From Acidimicrobiales bacterium mtb01 (GTDB taxonomy: Bacteria > Actinomycetota > Acidimicrobiia > Acidimicrobiales > Ilumatobacteraceae): 64,000 bases of DNA. Location: NCBI GenBank assembly GCA_004379135.1, contig NBNI01000007.1, forward strand, positions 793,501 to 857,500, in the 5' to 3' direction. The translations under genes and the position numbers were made by a program. The notes under the pieces are model-generated. The model saw only the letters and a program-made list of their open reading frames with translations, was not told where the DNA came from and did no database searches. This document shows, piece after piece, positions 36,839 to 46,326 of this stretch. How positions within the stretch are numbered: the stretch's first letter is position 1; each line of letters starts with the position of its first letter.

Positions 36839-38059
36839 TCAGGGTATCCGTGCGTCCACGGTGGTTCGGCGGGACGACAACGCGACCAGCGCGACCAACA
36901 GGGTCACGAACGCGATCACGCTGCCGTACGCCAACGACCATTCGGGACCGGCCCAGTCGGCCACCACACCCGTGATCGGCCCGCCGATGGGCGTGGAGCC
37001 GAGGAACGCCACCGCCGAGAGCGCGAGCAGTCGGCCACGCATCTCGGGCGGGCACTTCTGCTGGACCAGACCGTTGAACGTGGAGATGAAGCCGGCCCCA
37101 CCGATTCCGAGTGGGATCGCCGCGATGAACGCGATCGGCCCGCTGGGAGCCCAGGCCACCAGCGGGCCGGCCAGGCTCATGAGGCCGACGCTGCCGAAGA
37201 ACACCGTGATCGACGCGCGCTCGCGCGATGCCGTGTAGAGCGATCCGATCACATTGCCCACGCTGATGACCGCGAGCACCCAGCCGAACCACCGCTCGTC
37301 ACCCCACCGGATGTCGCTCAGCTTCGGCAACGACACCTGGTAGTTGTACGCGAACGTCGCCACCATCACCAGAACCACGTGGAAGATCAACAACTCGCGA
37401 TCGCGAGCGACGAAACGCAGCGAGTCGCGCACCGGAGTTCCACCTTGGGGCGCGCGCGGGCTGCGATACAGCTTGGTCGGATCGATGAGCGTCACGGTGA
37501 CGATCACGGCCGCGAACGAGAGCGCGTTGATCGTGAAGCACCAAGCCGTGCCGAGCGGACCAACGAGCGCCGCGGCCAACGCGGGGCCGAAGATGCGGGA
37601 CCCGGTCATGGTGGCGGTGTTGAGCGACATCGCGTTGCTGATGTCGGCCGGTTCGACGAGTTCGGCCACCAGGGCGCGTCGGGCCGGATTGTCGAAGGCG
37701 TTCACCAGACCGAGCACGAGCGACAGTGCGTAGATCACGCCGACGTCGGCCCAGCCCGCGAAGTCGACCAACGCGAGCACGATCGCCTGAGCGGCCAGCA
37801 GCCACTGCGTGATCAGGCACATCGCCCGCTTGTCGTACCGATCGGCAACCGCGCCGGCCCACGCTCCCAACAGCAGGATGGGCAGGAACTGGAAGGCGAC
37901 CACCAGACCCAGGCTGGTCGCGCGTCCGGTGAGGCGATACACGAGGATCGCCATGGCGGTGGACTGGATCCAACTGCCCACGTTCGAAACGAGCAAACCG
38001 CCGAAGAACAAGCGCGCGTTGCGCGTGCGGAGCGAGCGAAACGTTCCGGCCGACGCCAT
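36839..38059 (-). CDS. MFS transporter (MFS_3/EntS-like)
   Basis: A 406-residue, 12-helix major facilitator. The start FRSLRTRNARLFFGGLLVSNVG and the loop GAWAGAVADRYDKRAMCLIT are typical of the TMEM175/EntS-type MFS_3 exporters; FDNPARRALVAELVEPADISNAMSLN is its conserved cytoplasmic segment. The substrate could be a siderophore, macrolide or other small molecule and cannot be resolved. It lies between lepA and the HisD-like gene, 4 bp from the latter. Confidence 0.9.
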   Translation of the reverse strand: MASAGTFRSLRTRNARLFFGGLLVSNVGSWIQSTAMAILVYRLTGRATSLGLVVAFQFLPILLLGAWAGAVADRYDKRAMCLITQWLLAAQAIVLALVDFAGWADVGVIYALSLVLGLVNAFDNPARRALVAELVEPADISNAMSLNTATMTGSRIFGPALAAALVGPLGTAWCFTINALSFAAVIVTVTLIDPTKLYRSPRAPQGGTPVRDSLRFVARDRELLIFHVVLVMVATFAYNYQVSLPKLSDIRWGDERWFGWVLAVISVGNVIGSLYTASRERASITVFFGSVGLMSLAGPLVAWAPSGPIAFIAAIPLGIGGAGFISTFNGLVQQKCPPEMRGRLLALSAVAFLGSTPIGGPITGVVADWAGPEWSLAYGSVIAFVTLLVALVALSSRRTTVDARIP

Positions 38060-38076
38060 GTCAGCGGCCGTCCATG

Positions 38077-39861
38077 TCAGTCGTCGAGTTTCAGTGCCGA
38101 GATGAAGACGTCGCCCGGCACTTCCACGCGGCCGATGGCCTTCATCTTCTTCTTGCCTTCCTTCTGCTTCTCCAGAAGTTTGCGCTTACGGGTGATGTCA
38201 CCGCCGTAGCACTTGGCGAGAACGTCCTTGCGCTTGGCCTTCACCGTTTCGCGGGCGATCACCTTGCCGCCGATGGCGGCCTGGATCGGCACGTCGAACA
38301 TCTGCCGCGGGATGAGCTCCTTCAACTTCTCGCACATGCGGCGGCCGTAGTCGAAGGCCTTGTCGCGGTGGACGATCGTGGAGAACGCGTCGGCCGCGAT
38401 GCCGTTCAGCAGAAGGTCGACCTTGGCCAGACTGCTTTGCTGATACCCGTCGAGTTCGTAGTCGAGACTCGCGTAGCCCTGCGTGCGACTCTTCATCTGA
38501 TCGAAGAAGTCGACCACCACTTCGGCCAACGGGATCTTGTAGTGCAACTCCACGCGCTCGGGCGAGAGGTACTCGAGTTTCGACAGGTCGCCCCGGCGGC
38601 TCTGGCACAGCTCCATGAGCGTGCCCGTGTACTCCTTGGGCGTGATGATGCTCACGCGGAAGTACGGCTCCTCGATGAACTCGATGTTCTGCGCCGGCGG
38701 AAGATCGGCCGGATTGTCGACCTTCACCATCTCGCCGTTGGTCTTGGTGACGCGGTACTCGACGCTCGGCGCCGTGGCGATGAGCGCCAAGCCGAACTCG
38801 CGCTCGAGGCGCTCCTTGACGATCTCCATGTGCAACAGCCCGAGGAATCCGCAGCGGAATCCGAAGCCGAGCGCACCCGATGTCTCGGGCTCGTAGGTGA
38901 TGGACGCGTCGTTGAGCTTCAACTTCTGCAGGCTCTCGCGCAGGTTCTCGAATTCGTCGCCGTCGATCGGATACAGACCGCAAAAGACCATCGGCTTCGG
39001 ATCGCGGTATCCGGGCAGCGGCTCGGTGGCCGGACGGCTCGCCAACGTGACCGTCTCACCGGAGCGGGCTTCAGCCACGTCCTTGATGCCGGCGATGAGG
39101 TAGCCCACCTCGCCGGGACCCAATTCGGCCACCGGCGTGGTGGCGGGTCGGCGTACGCCGATCTCGATCGCCTCCTGCTGGGCGTTGGCCTGCATGAATT
39201 GGAGACGCGAGCCGCTGCTGATGCGACCGTTCATCACGCGAATGGACGACACGACCCCGCGGTACTGGTCGTACTGGCTGTCGAAGATGAGCGCCTGCAG
39301 CGGTGCTTCGGGGTCACCCTTCGGGGCCGGGATGCGCTCGCACACCGCGTCGAGAAGGTCGCCCACACCCTGGCCAGTCTTGGCCGAGATGCGCAGGATG
39401 TCCTCGGCCTTGATGCCGAGAACCGTCTCGATCTCCATCGCGTAGCGATCGGGGTCGGCGGCCGGCAGGTCGATCTTGTTGAGAGCGGCCACGATTTCGA
39501 GATCGCTCTCGAGCGCGAGGTAGCAGTTGGCCAGGGTCTGGGCCTCGATTCCCTGGGCGGCGTCGACCACCAGGATCACGCCTTCGCACGCGGCGAGCGA
39601 ACGGCTCACCTCGTAGCCGAAGTCGACGTGGCCGGGCGTGTCGATGAGGTGCAGAGTGTGCCCCTTCCACTCGACCCGCACGTTCTGGGCCTTGATGGTG
39701 ATGCCGCGCTCGCGTTCGAGGTCCATCGAGTCGAGGTACTGCTCGCGCATGTCGCGGGCGTCGACGGCCTTGGTGAGTTCGAGGATGCGGTCGGAGAGCG
39801 TCGACTTCCCGTGGTCGATGTGGGCGATGATCGAGAAGTTGCGGATGCGGGAGAGGTCCAT
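38077..39861 (-). CDS. lepA: Translation elongation factor 4
   Basis: A 594-residue GTPase. G1 [10 protein letters not shown], switch [15 protein letters not shown]3 DTPGHVDF, G4 NKID, and the LepA-specific C-terminal domain with [26 protein letters not shown]-type ending. LepA binds ribosomes and aids initiation and back-translocation under stress. Start [20 protein letters not shown] is standard. It is divergent from rpsT across 142 bp; both genes are classic neighbours in actinobacteria, together with holA and comEC. Confidence 0.97.
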   Translation of the reverse strand: MDLSRIRNFSIIAHIDHGKSTLSDRILELTKAVDARDMREQYLDSMDLERERGITIKAQNVRVEWKGHTLHLIDTPGHVDFGYEVSRSLAACEGVILVVDAAQGIEAQTLANCYLALESDLEIVAALNKIDLPAADPDRYAMEIETVLGIKAEDILRISAKTGQGVGDLLDAVCERIPAPKGDPEAPLQALIFDSQYDQYRGVVSSIRVMNGRISSGSRLQFMQANAQQEAIEIGVRRPATTPVAELGPGEVGYLIAGIKDVAEARSGETVTLASRPATEPLPGYRDPKPMVFCGLYPIDGDEFENLRESLQKLKLNDASITYEPETSGALGFGFRCGFLGLLHMEIVKERLEREFGLALIATAPSVEYRVTKTNGEMVKVDNPADLPPAQNIEFIEEPYFRVSIITPKEYTGTLMELCQSRRGDLSKLEYLSPERVELHYKIPLAEVVVDFFDQMKSRTQGYASLDYELDGYQQSSLAKVDLLLNGIAADAFSTIVHRDKAFDYGRRMCEKLKELIPRQMFDVPIQAAIGGKVIARETVKAKRKDVLAKCYGGDITRKRKLLEKQKEGKKKMKAIGRVEVPGDVFISALKLDD

Positions 39862-39942
39862 GGGGGTCGGCCACCACCGCGCGATGACACGCGGAGACCC
39901 TCCGAGCCTACCCGCGACCCCTTTACGCTGGGATATTGGGCG

Positions 39943-39971
39943 TTGGACGAGCCCCCGGACGCTGGTACCCT
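39943..39971 (+). promoter_or_regulatory. rpsT promoter
   Basis: TTGGAC (39943-39948), a 17-bp spacer and TACCCT (39966-39971) form a good sigma-A promoter. Transcription would begin near 39978, leaving a short leader with GAGG at 39995-39998, 5 nt before GTG 40004. In contrast to many genes here, rpsT has a true ribosome binding site. Confidence 0.65.
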
Positions 39972-40003
39972 GCCAGGGCCGTTTCGGAGAGTTCGAGGAT
40001 CAC

Positions 40004-40258
40004 GTGGCCAATATCAAGAGTCAGAAGAAGCGCATTCGCACCAACGCCAAGGCCGCTGAGCGGAACAAGGCCGTCAAGAGCGAATTGAAGACGCGCATGA
40101 AGTCTGCTCGCACGAGCATCGGCTCGGAGAAGAACACCGAAGACGTCCGTCTCGCCGTGAAGCGCATCGACATGGCCGCCGCCAAGGGCATCATTCACAA
40201 GAACGCCGCGGCCCGTCGCAAGAGCCGCCTCATGAAGAAGGTCAACGCCGCCGGCTGA
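40004..40258 (+). CDS. rpsT: 30S ribosomal protein S20
   Basis: An 84-residue basic protein, ANIKSQKKRIRTNAKAAERN at the start and KGIIHKNAAARRKSRLMKKV at the end, the S20 signature. It binds 16S rRNA early in small-subunit assembly. It starts with GTG after a GAGG site. Its 3' end overlaps the convergent holA gene by 17 bp. Confidence 0.97.
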   Translation: MANIKSQKKRIRTNAKAAERNKAVKSELKTRMKSARTSIGSEKNTEDVRLAVKRIDMAAAKGIIHKNAAARRKSRLMKKVNAAG

Positions 40259-41213
40259 CCGTCGGCGCGAGCCTCGCGAGCCGCGCCACCAAGACGTCCA
40301 TCACGACGTCCTCTTCCAATCCGGTTCCGCCCCGCAGATCGCTGTCGGCGCGCGACAGCAATTCGAATGCTCTCCGCACACCGTCGTGCCCGATCGAGCG
40401 AAACGTGTTGTACGCCTTCTCGGCCGGGAATCCCTTGATGCCGAGCGCCGACTCGGCGTCGGCGAGGCTCGCGATGCCGCGATCGTCGAGTTTGGCCAGC
40501 CGGGTGTAGTGGTTGTGCAACTGGGCCAGGATCTGCAGCGGATGCCGATCGCCGGCCTGCATCATGCGACGCGCGGCGCGCAGCGCTTCGGTGGCGTTGC
40601 CCTTGTCGATCGAGTCGGTGAGATCCCACGGCAGCGCGTCTCCGCGCTGACCCAGGAACGGCTTCACCATGTCGGCCGTGATCTTCTTCGGGCCATAGGT
40701 GGCCATGAGGGTTTCGGCCAAGCCCTCGAACCGGGCGACGTCCTCGCCCAACCACTCGATCACCAGGTTCATGCCGGCGGCGTCGAACTGAAGCCCACGC
40801 ATCTCGACCTGGGTCTCCCACCACGCGCGACGTTCGCGCGCCTTGGTGGGCGGTGACGGGTCGACGATCTGGCCTCCCGCGGCTTTGATCGCCTTCTTGA
40901 GCGGCTCGGACACGCGTCCGGATCCCCACTCGACGACCAGGTCGGTGAAGTCGGCGGCGTCGGCGGCGTACGCGACGAGAACCTCGACATCGTCGGCCGA
41001 GAAGCCTCCGTCGCGGCGCACCACGATCACTCGGCGCTCGGTGAAGAACGGAGGCGTCTGAGCCGATTCGGTGACACCGCTCATCACGTAGTCACCGCCG
41101 AATTCCTCGAGCATCAACGAACGGTCGTTCTCGCCCACGAGTTGGCGCACGAGATCGGACACGTGCTCGCTGACGAGGATCTCATCGGATCCGTGAACGA
41201 GGAAGAGTCCCAC
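40242..41213 (-). CDS. holA: DNA polymerase III delta subunit
   Basis: A 323-residue clamp-loader subunit. LFLVHGSDEILVSEHVSDLV is the start of the AAA+-like fold (no Walker function expected); FSADDVEVLVAY and the C-terminal collar helices (HPLQILAQLHNHYTRLAKL, GIKGFPAEKAYNTFRSIG) fit HolA. It follows comEC with a 32-bp overlap, the common comEA-comEC-holA cluster. GTG start at 41213. Confidence 0.92.
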   Translation of the reverse strand: MGLFLVHGSDEILVSEHVSDLVRQLVGENDRSLMLEEFGGDYVMSGVTESAQTPPFFTERRVIVVRRDGGFSADDVEVLVAYAADAADFTDLVVEWGSGRVSEPLKKAIKAAGGQIVDPSPPTKARERRAWWETQVEMRGLQFDAAGMNLVIEWLGEDVARFEGLAETLMATYGPKKITADMVKPFLGQRGDALPWDLTDSIDKGNATEALRAARRMMQAGDRHPLQILAQLHNHYTRLAKLDDRGIASLADAESALGIKGFPAEKAYNTFRSIGHDGVRRAFELLSRADSDLRGGTGLEEDVVMDVLVARLARLAPTVSRRR

Positions 41214-42696
41214 GGCTCAAGGTTGCCACACGGGTGAGGTGCGCCCGTGGTGAGCGGATCAGGAGCAGCGTCACCACGAACAGCGGTGCCATCACATCGA
41301 GCCACGTGGGCAGACCCGCGCGAGCACCCCGCGAAGCGACCGCAGCAACCGCGCGCACGCCGAGATCGACGGGCAGAACAAGGATCGATCCGATCGTGTC
41401 GGGAACCAGTGCCGCAACGAGAACGATCGGAAGTCCGATGAGCATCACCGCTCCGGCGATGGGGCCGGCGATCAGGTTGGTGACGATTCCGATCGCATCG
41501 GGCCAACCGAACACCGCCGCCGACACCGGAAGCACCGTCACCTGCGCGCCGATCGTCGGCGCCACGAACGACGCGACTCGTCCACCGCCGAGCGCCCGTT
41601 CGACCAACGGACTCACCACCACCAGACCCGCGCAACCGCTCACCGACAACCACCACCCCACCGACCACACGAGGAACGGGTCGACGATCACGCCCACGAC
41701 CACCGCCGAAGACAGAGCGCGCAACGATCGGGTCGATGTTCGCGGAAGGACGAGGGCGGTGCCGGCCATCAACGCGGCCCGAACGACCGAGGGTTCGGCT
41801 CGGGTGAGGATCACGAAGACCGCAAGCACCCCGATCGACGATGCGATACGGGTTCGCCGACGCATGCGGCCCAGCAACGGTGCGAAGACCGCCATCACGT
41901 AGGCGACGTTCTGTCCGGACACCGCGGTGAGATGAGCCAGGCCGGCCCGGCGGAACTCGTCGACGACGTCGCGGTCGAGTCGACGATCGTCGCCGTAGAG
42001 CAACCCGGTCAGGAGATCGCGTCGATCGTCGGGCAGCGACGACGCGCCGTCGGCCAACACGTTTCGGAGGCGGTTGACCGATCGGTGAAGATGACCGGCC
42101 GACCGTCCGGTCACGACGATGTCGTCGACGCGAATGCGACCCACGATGTGCCGCAGCAGATCGCGACGCGGTCGCGACGACTCGACCACTCGGCCGGTGA
42201 CCAGCACTCGCTCGCCGGCCGACACCCGCTCGATTCGGCGGGCCATTCGCCCGTACAGCCACGCATCGACGCGGCGACCGTCGATCTCGAACACCGCATG
42301 GGTGCCGCGTTCGCTCGGGTCGGGGTCGTCGGCCAACGTGGCCACGACGGCGACCCGACCAGTTGACGCCGGAGTCGCACTCCACTCCACCACCCCCCGC
42401 CCGAAAGCCACGATCGACAGCAACGCGACGAACATCGCCGATCGATCGCGCGATGCGAGCACCGCCGCCGATGCGAGTGCCACGACGATGACGGCGAGAA
42501 CGACGACGATCGAGCGACCGGTCTGGACACGGCCATCCACCACCCAATCGGATGCCCACGCGCCGAGAGTCACGGCCGCGGCGGCCAGCGGGAAACGCCC
42601 CCAATGCCCATCGTGAACCGTCGCGACCTCGTACCGTGGAGAGTCGTGAGCGACCTGGCGCGTGTTCCGATCGTCCCCGACGGCGTCCGCTACCAC
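41182..42696 (-). CDS. comEC: ComEC/Rec2-family competence protein lacking MBL domain
   Basis: A membrane protein of about 504 residues: N-terminal helices with a DUF4131-like OB region (VLVTGRVVESS), then the competence domain (LTGLLYGDDRRLDRDVVDEF, LAHLTAVSGQNVAYVM) with about eight helices. It ends after the last helices (LFVVTLLLIRSPR) without the C-terminal metallo-beta-lactamase domain of full-length ComEC (about 750 residues). The family forms the channel for single-stranded DNA uptake. The start is uncertain: GTG 42696 overlaps the opposite gene, and GTG 42573 is the next choice. Confidence 0.85.
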   Translation of the reverse strand: MVADAVGDDRNTRQVAHDSPRYEVATVHDGHWGRFPLAAAAVTLGAWASDWVVDGRVQTGRSIVVVLAVIVVALASAAVLASRDRSAMFVALLSIVAFGRGVVEWSATPASTGRVAVVATLADDPDPSERGTHAVFEIDGRRVDAWLYGRMARRIERVSAGERVLVTGRVVESSRPRRDLLRHIVGRIRVDDIVVTGRSAGHLHRSVNRLRNVLADGASSLPDDRRDLLTGLLYGDDRRLDRDVVDEFRRAGLAHLTAVSGQNVAYVMAVFAPLLGRMRRRTRIASSIGVLAVFVILTRAEPSVVRAALMAGTALVLPRTSTRSLRALSSAVVVGVIVDPFLVWSVGWWLSVSGCAGLVVVSPLVERALGGGRVASFVAPTIGAQVTVLPVSAAVFGWPDAIGIVTNLIAGPIAGAVMLIGLPIVLVAALVPDTIGSILVLPVDLGVRAVAAVASRGARAGLPTWLDVMAPLFVVTLLLIRSPRAHLTRVATLSRGTLPRSRIR

Positions 42697-43080
42697 CGCT
42701 TCATGGTCCGTCGCAACGGACCGCTCATGGGTCTGACGATCCCGTTCGCGTGCGGCGTGTTGGCACTGCTTCTGCTCACCGGATCGGAGTCGACCTGGCG
42801 CGGTGTGCTCGGCTTCGTGCTGGCGATCATGGCGCTACCGACACTTCCTCTGATGGGAATCCCGGTGATGGGCGGCGCGGTGCGCTGGCTCCTGGCGATC
42901 GTCTCGAGTGCCCTCGTGTGGGCGCTCATCGGATTCGTGGCGGCGCGCCGTTCGACGAGCCGCGTGGCCACCAGTTGGCCCGAATGGCGGCGCGAGTGGC
43001 GGCGACTGGCCGTCGGCGTGTGGGTCGGGGCGCTGCTCGGCATCGGAGTGGCCGCGACTCTCCTGTCGGTCAGCCTCTGA
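42646..43080 (+). CDS. Small membrane protein opposite comEC
   Basis: A 144-residue protein with about three or four hydrophobic helices (PLMGLTIPFACGVLALLLLT, GFVLAIMALPTLPLMGIPVM, WLLAIVSSALVWALIGFVAA and VWVGALLGIGVAATLLSV). It reads against the flanking comEA and comEC genes. GTG 42646 is 8 nt after TACCGT (42632-42637), consistent with a leaderless mRNA and making the frame credible. No family is recognised. Confidence 0.6.
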   Translation: MSDLARVPIVPDGVRYHRFMVRRNGPLMGLTIPFACGVLALLLLTGSESTWRGVLGFVLAIMALPTLPLMGIPVMGGAVRWLLAIVSSALVWALIGFVAARRSTSRVATSWPEWRREWRRLAVGVWVGALLGIGVAATLLSVSL

Positions 43081-43083
43081 CGA

Positions 43084-43755
43084 TCAGACCGTCACGAGAC
43101 CGCGAATCGCCGCGACCTTGGCCGGTCCGAGCCCGGGAACGTCGAGCAGGTCGTCGACCGACACGAAGCGCCCGATCTCGGCTCGTCGCGCGACGATCGC
43201 ATTGGCGGTGGCCGGACCCACTCCGGGCAACTGATCGAGTTGCTCGACCGTGGCCGCATTGAGATCGAGCGGGAACGTCGACCCGGCCGGCGCCGAAGCA
43301 TTCGCCGGTGCGGCGACCACTTCGCCGATCGCCGGTACGTAGATCTGTTCGCCGTCGCGCAATGCAGCGGCGAGGTTGAGCGCATCGACGCGGGCCCGCG
43401 GCAGCGCTCCCCCGGCGGCCGCCACCGCATCGACCACTCGCGAACCAGTCGTGAGCGTGTACACGCCGGGTGCCGACACGGAGCCCGCGACATGCACCAC
43501 CACGTCGGTGGCCGGTGCGAGCGACGACGCCATCGCGACGGTCGAATCGACCGCGACCGTGGACGGATCATCGACACGCGAGAGGCTCGCGGTGACGTCG
43601 GGCGGATCGGGCTTCACAAACCACCAGCCGATGACCGCCACCGCCACCACCAAGCCGATGCTGGATGCGACTTTGCGCGGACCGATCCAGCGCAACCAGC
43701 CGATCACATCGGGAACGGAACGCTCGGACGGCGGACCAGGACGCCAGGAATCCAC
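43084..43755 (-). CDS. comEA: ComEA-family DNA-binding protein
   Basis: A 223-residue protein: short cytosolic N-terminus, one membrane helix (ASSIGLVVAVAVIGWWFV), an SLBB domain (VVVHVAGSVSAPGVYTLTTG) and a C-terminal helix-hairpin-helix pair (FPLDLNAATVEQLDQLPGVG, LLDVPGLGPAKVAAIRGLV) that binds double-stranded DNA outside the membrane. It normally feeds DNA to ComEC, whose gene lies downstream beyond the opposite-strand membrane protein gene. The GTG start lacks a clear -10. Confidence 0.93.
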   Translation of the reverse strand: MDSWRPGPPSERSVPDVIGWLRWIGPRKVASSIGLVVAVAVIGWWFVKPDPPDVTASLSRVDDPSTVAVDSTVAMASSLAPATDVVVHVAGSVSAPGVYTLTTGSRVVDAVAAAGGALPRARVDALNLAAALRDGEQIYVPAIGEVVAAPANASAPAGSTFPLDLNAATVEQLDQLPGVGPATANAIVARRAEIGRFVSVDDLLDVPGLGPAKVAAIRGLVTV

Positions 43756-43795
43756 GAGACCTCACAACTGTCGAAGGCCCGATGGGCCGGTTCGT

Positions 43796-45547
43796 TCAGG
43801 CGCGCGCCGGTGAGACGCGCCAATGCGAGTCGAGCGCGGCTCGACGATCGAGTTCGGCCCGGATCTCGAGGTCGCGGCGCGACTCGTCCCAGCCGAGCAG
43901 AGGAGCCGCGATGTGGGCGATGCGACGGATGGCCGCCTCCGGAACCCTCGACACGGTTCCGAGCACGAGGCGGCGATCGATGATGTCGGCGAGTGTGCGC
44001 GCCGCTTCGTCGACGACGGCGACGATCACCTGGGCCTCGACATCCCCCGATCCGGCGATCGGACTCGCCAACGCGGGATCGTCGGACACCAATTCGACGA
44101 TCTTGCGGTGATCGGTGCCGTGGAGACGCGCCACCAGTTCGGCCGACTGCGGGGACAGACCGACTTCGACGAGGCTCGCGGCCGCGGCGGCGAGGAACGG
44201 CTCGGCGTCATCGGCCCAGGCGAAGGTTCCGTGCGCGGCGGCGCTGCGCGTGTCGAACTCGCGCATCGGAATTCCGTTCAGTTCGTGAGCGGCCAATTCG
44301 TCGACCATCTCTTCGGCGGTGGCACGGGCCGTGGTCCACTTGCCTCCGCCGATCGACCACAGGTTCCGCACGCCGCGATCGACGTGGTGGTACAGCTCGT
44401 GCCGACGACTGGCCGAGTACGTGTCGGCTCCGTCGTCGGCCGAATCCTTCGCCGAATTCGTCGGATCGACCGTGGCGTCGGAGTCCTTGATGAGCGGCCG
44501 CACGCCGATCGTGGTGAGCTCGACGTCGTCGAACGTGAGCGGCGCCTCGCCTCCGGACATGGTGGAGTTCACGGTGTCGAGGATCAAGTCGACGTCGTCG
44601 GGAGCGACCGTCGGATCGGAATCGGTGATCGGAGTGTCGGTGGGACCGATGAACGACTTCCCCATCCACGGCGACACGATCACGTGGCGGCCCGACTGGG
44701 CGCGCGCGAACACCGCATCGCGCACAACTCCGCCACCGAGCGGCCGGGTGAGCACGTGAACGCCCTTCGAGCGGTCGACGCCCACCCCAGTGGAGCGTCC
44801 GAGGGTGGCGAGCACCTTGTCGATCCAGGGTCCGGCGGCGTTCACGACCACACGAGCCCGAACATCGAGCGAACGTCCGCCGAGACGATCGGTGGCCCGC
44901 ACTCCTTCGACGAGGAAGTCGCCCGACACGTCGCGACCGATGAACGAGTCGACCGCGACGTGATTGACGAGAACGGCTCCGGCCGCCGCGGCCGACTGCG
45001 CGTACGCGAGCAGCAGACGTTCGGGGTGGAGATTGAGCGTGTCGTGGTAGGCGAAACCACCCTGGAGTCCGTCGGCATCGAGCCACGGAACCCTCTTCAG
45101 CAACGCCGACTTCGACAACCACTTCGGATGAGGAATGCGAAGGCTGTCGGGTGCGGCCACGTTGCGGTCGAACGACAACGCGTCGTACAGGAGGACACCG
45201 GCACCGAGGAGCGGCGTGGGCGGCTTGCTCCATCGCCAGGCCGGCATGATGAATTGCGTCTGCTCGACCAGGTGCGGGGCGCCGAGGGCGAGGATGCGCC
45301 GCTCGCGAAGGCTCTCGCGCACGACCGCCACGTCGTACTGCTCGAGGTAGCGGATGCCGCCGTGGATGTACTTGGTGGTGGCCGAACTGGTTCCGGAGCC
45401 GAAGTCGTCGCGTTCGAGCAATGCGGTTCGCAGCCCGCGCGAGGCCGCTTCACGGGCGACGCACACACCCGTGATGCCGCCGCCGATCACGAGGACGTCG
45501 AAGAGCTCCGAGAGCCGTTCGATCGGGCGCTCGAGTCGGGCCGTCAT
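43796..45547 (-). CDS. glpD: FAD-dependent glycerol-3-phosphate dehydrogenase
   Basis: A 583-residue flavoenzyme that oxidises glycerol-3-phosphate to dihydroxyacetone phosphate at the membrane. DVLVIGGGITGVCVAREAAS is the FAD-binding Rossmann motif and SGTSSATTKYIHGGIRYLEQ is the GlpD signature; the C-terminal DAO_C domain completes it. ATG 45547 is preferred over 45586, which would overlap the thioredoxin gene. The two genes are separated by only 5 bp. Confidence 0.93.
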   Translation of the reverse strand: MTARLERPIERLSELFDVLVIGGGITGVCVAREAASRGLRTALLERDDFGSGTSSATTKYIHGGIRYLEQYDVAVVRESLRERRILALGAPHLVEQTQFIMPAWRWSKPPTPLLGAGVLLYDALSFDRNVAAPDSLRIPHPKWLSKSALLKRVPWLDADGLQGGFAYHDTLNLHPERLLLAYAQSAAAAGAVLVNHVAVDSFIGRDVSGDFLVEGVRATDRLGGRSLDVRARVVVNAAGPWIDKVLATLGRSTGVGVDRSKGVHVLTRPLGGGVVRDAVFARAQSGRHVIVSPWMGKSFIGPTDTPITDSDPTVAPDDVDLILDTVNSTMSGGEAPLTFDDVELTTIGVRPLIKDSDATVDPTNSAKDSADDGADTYSASRRHELYHHVDRGVRNLWSIGGGKWTTARATAEEMVDELAAHELNGIPMREFDTRSAAAHGTFAWADDAEPFLAAAAASLVEVGLSPQSAELVARLHGTDHRKIVELVSDDPALASPIAGSGDVEAQVIVAVVDEAARTLADIIDRRLVLGTVSRVPEAAIRRIAHIAAPLLGWDESRRDLEIRAELDRRAALDSHWRVSPARA

Positions 45548-45552
45548 CCGGT

Positions 45553-46257
45553 CTAGAAGAGTCGCGCGGTGAGCTTCTTGCGCCACTGCGCGGTGCGCGG
45601 GTCGTCGGGACCCATGAGTTCGAGGATGTCGACGAACTGCTGCCGGGCGTCGTCGTCGCCCTTCACCTTGTCGATCAGGACGCTCAACTGGTGGTCGTAG
45701 TCGTCAGCCGGGCGCGTCGACATGCGCGCGGCCGCGGCGGCTCGGCGAACGTCGTCGGTCTCGGGCACGCGCGCCAGCACCTGTAGCGCCTCGTCACCAC
45801 GACCGGACGCGGTGAGCACGTTGGCGAGCGCCACGACCGCGCTCTCGTCACCGGGCGACAATTCGAGAGCGCGCCGCAGACTCGCCTCGTCGCCGGCCCG
45901 CACAAGTGCGGCGATTTCCTCGTCGACGGCGGTGGGCAGCAACGTGTCGACGAACTGCTGCACGGCCTGTTCGGGATACGCGCCCTGGAAGCCGTTCACG
46001 ACGGCTCCCTTGTCGATCGCGAACACCGCCGGAATCGATTGCACGCGGAACGCTTGAGATATCGCCGGATTCTCGTCGACGTTCACTTTGGCCAGCACGA
46101 CTCGTCCGCCGGTCGCGTCGATGACCTTGTCGAGAATCGGGCCGAGCGTCTTGCACGGGCCGCACCACGGCGCCCACAAATCGACCACCACGGGCGTGGT
46201 CATCGAACGTTCCATGACCTCGGTTTCGAAGGTCGCGTCGGTGACGTCGATCGCCAT
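45553..46257 (-). CDS. Thioredoxin-TPR protein (CnoX-like)
   Basis: A 234-residue protein with an N-terminal thioredoxin fold (VVVDLWAPWCGPCKTLGPIL, active site WCGPC near 35-39) and a C-terminal TPR-like helical domain (SGRGDEALQVLARVPE, ending DDPRTAQWRKKL). This matches CnoX/YbbN-type co-chaperones that guard clients from oxidation and hand them to GroEL/DnaK. ATG 46257 gives a normal thioredoxin start (MAIDVTDATFETEVMER). It is directly upstream of glpD on the minus strand. Confidence 0.9.
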   Translation of the reverse strand: MAIDVTDATFETEVMERSMTTPVVVDLWAPWCGPCKTLGPILDKVIDATGGRVVLAKVNVDENPAISQAFRVQSIPAVFAIDKGAVVNGFQGAYPEQAVQQFVDTLLPTAVDEEIAALVRAGDEASLRRALELSPGDESAVVALANVLTASGRGDEALQVLARVPETDDVRRAAAAARMSTRPADDYDHQLSVLIDKVKGDDDARQQFVDILELMGPDDPRTAQWRKKLTARLF

Positions 46258-46326
46258 GGAAAAGACGATACCGCCGGTTGCGACCGCCGTTCGGAAGTGA
46301 GCCGAACCACCGATACCGTACGGACC

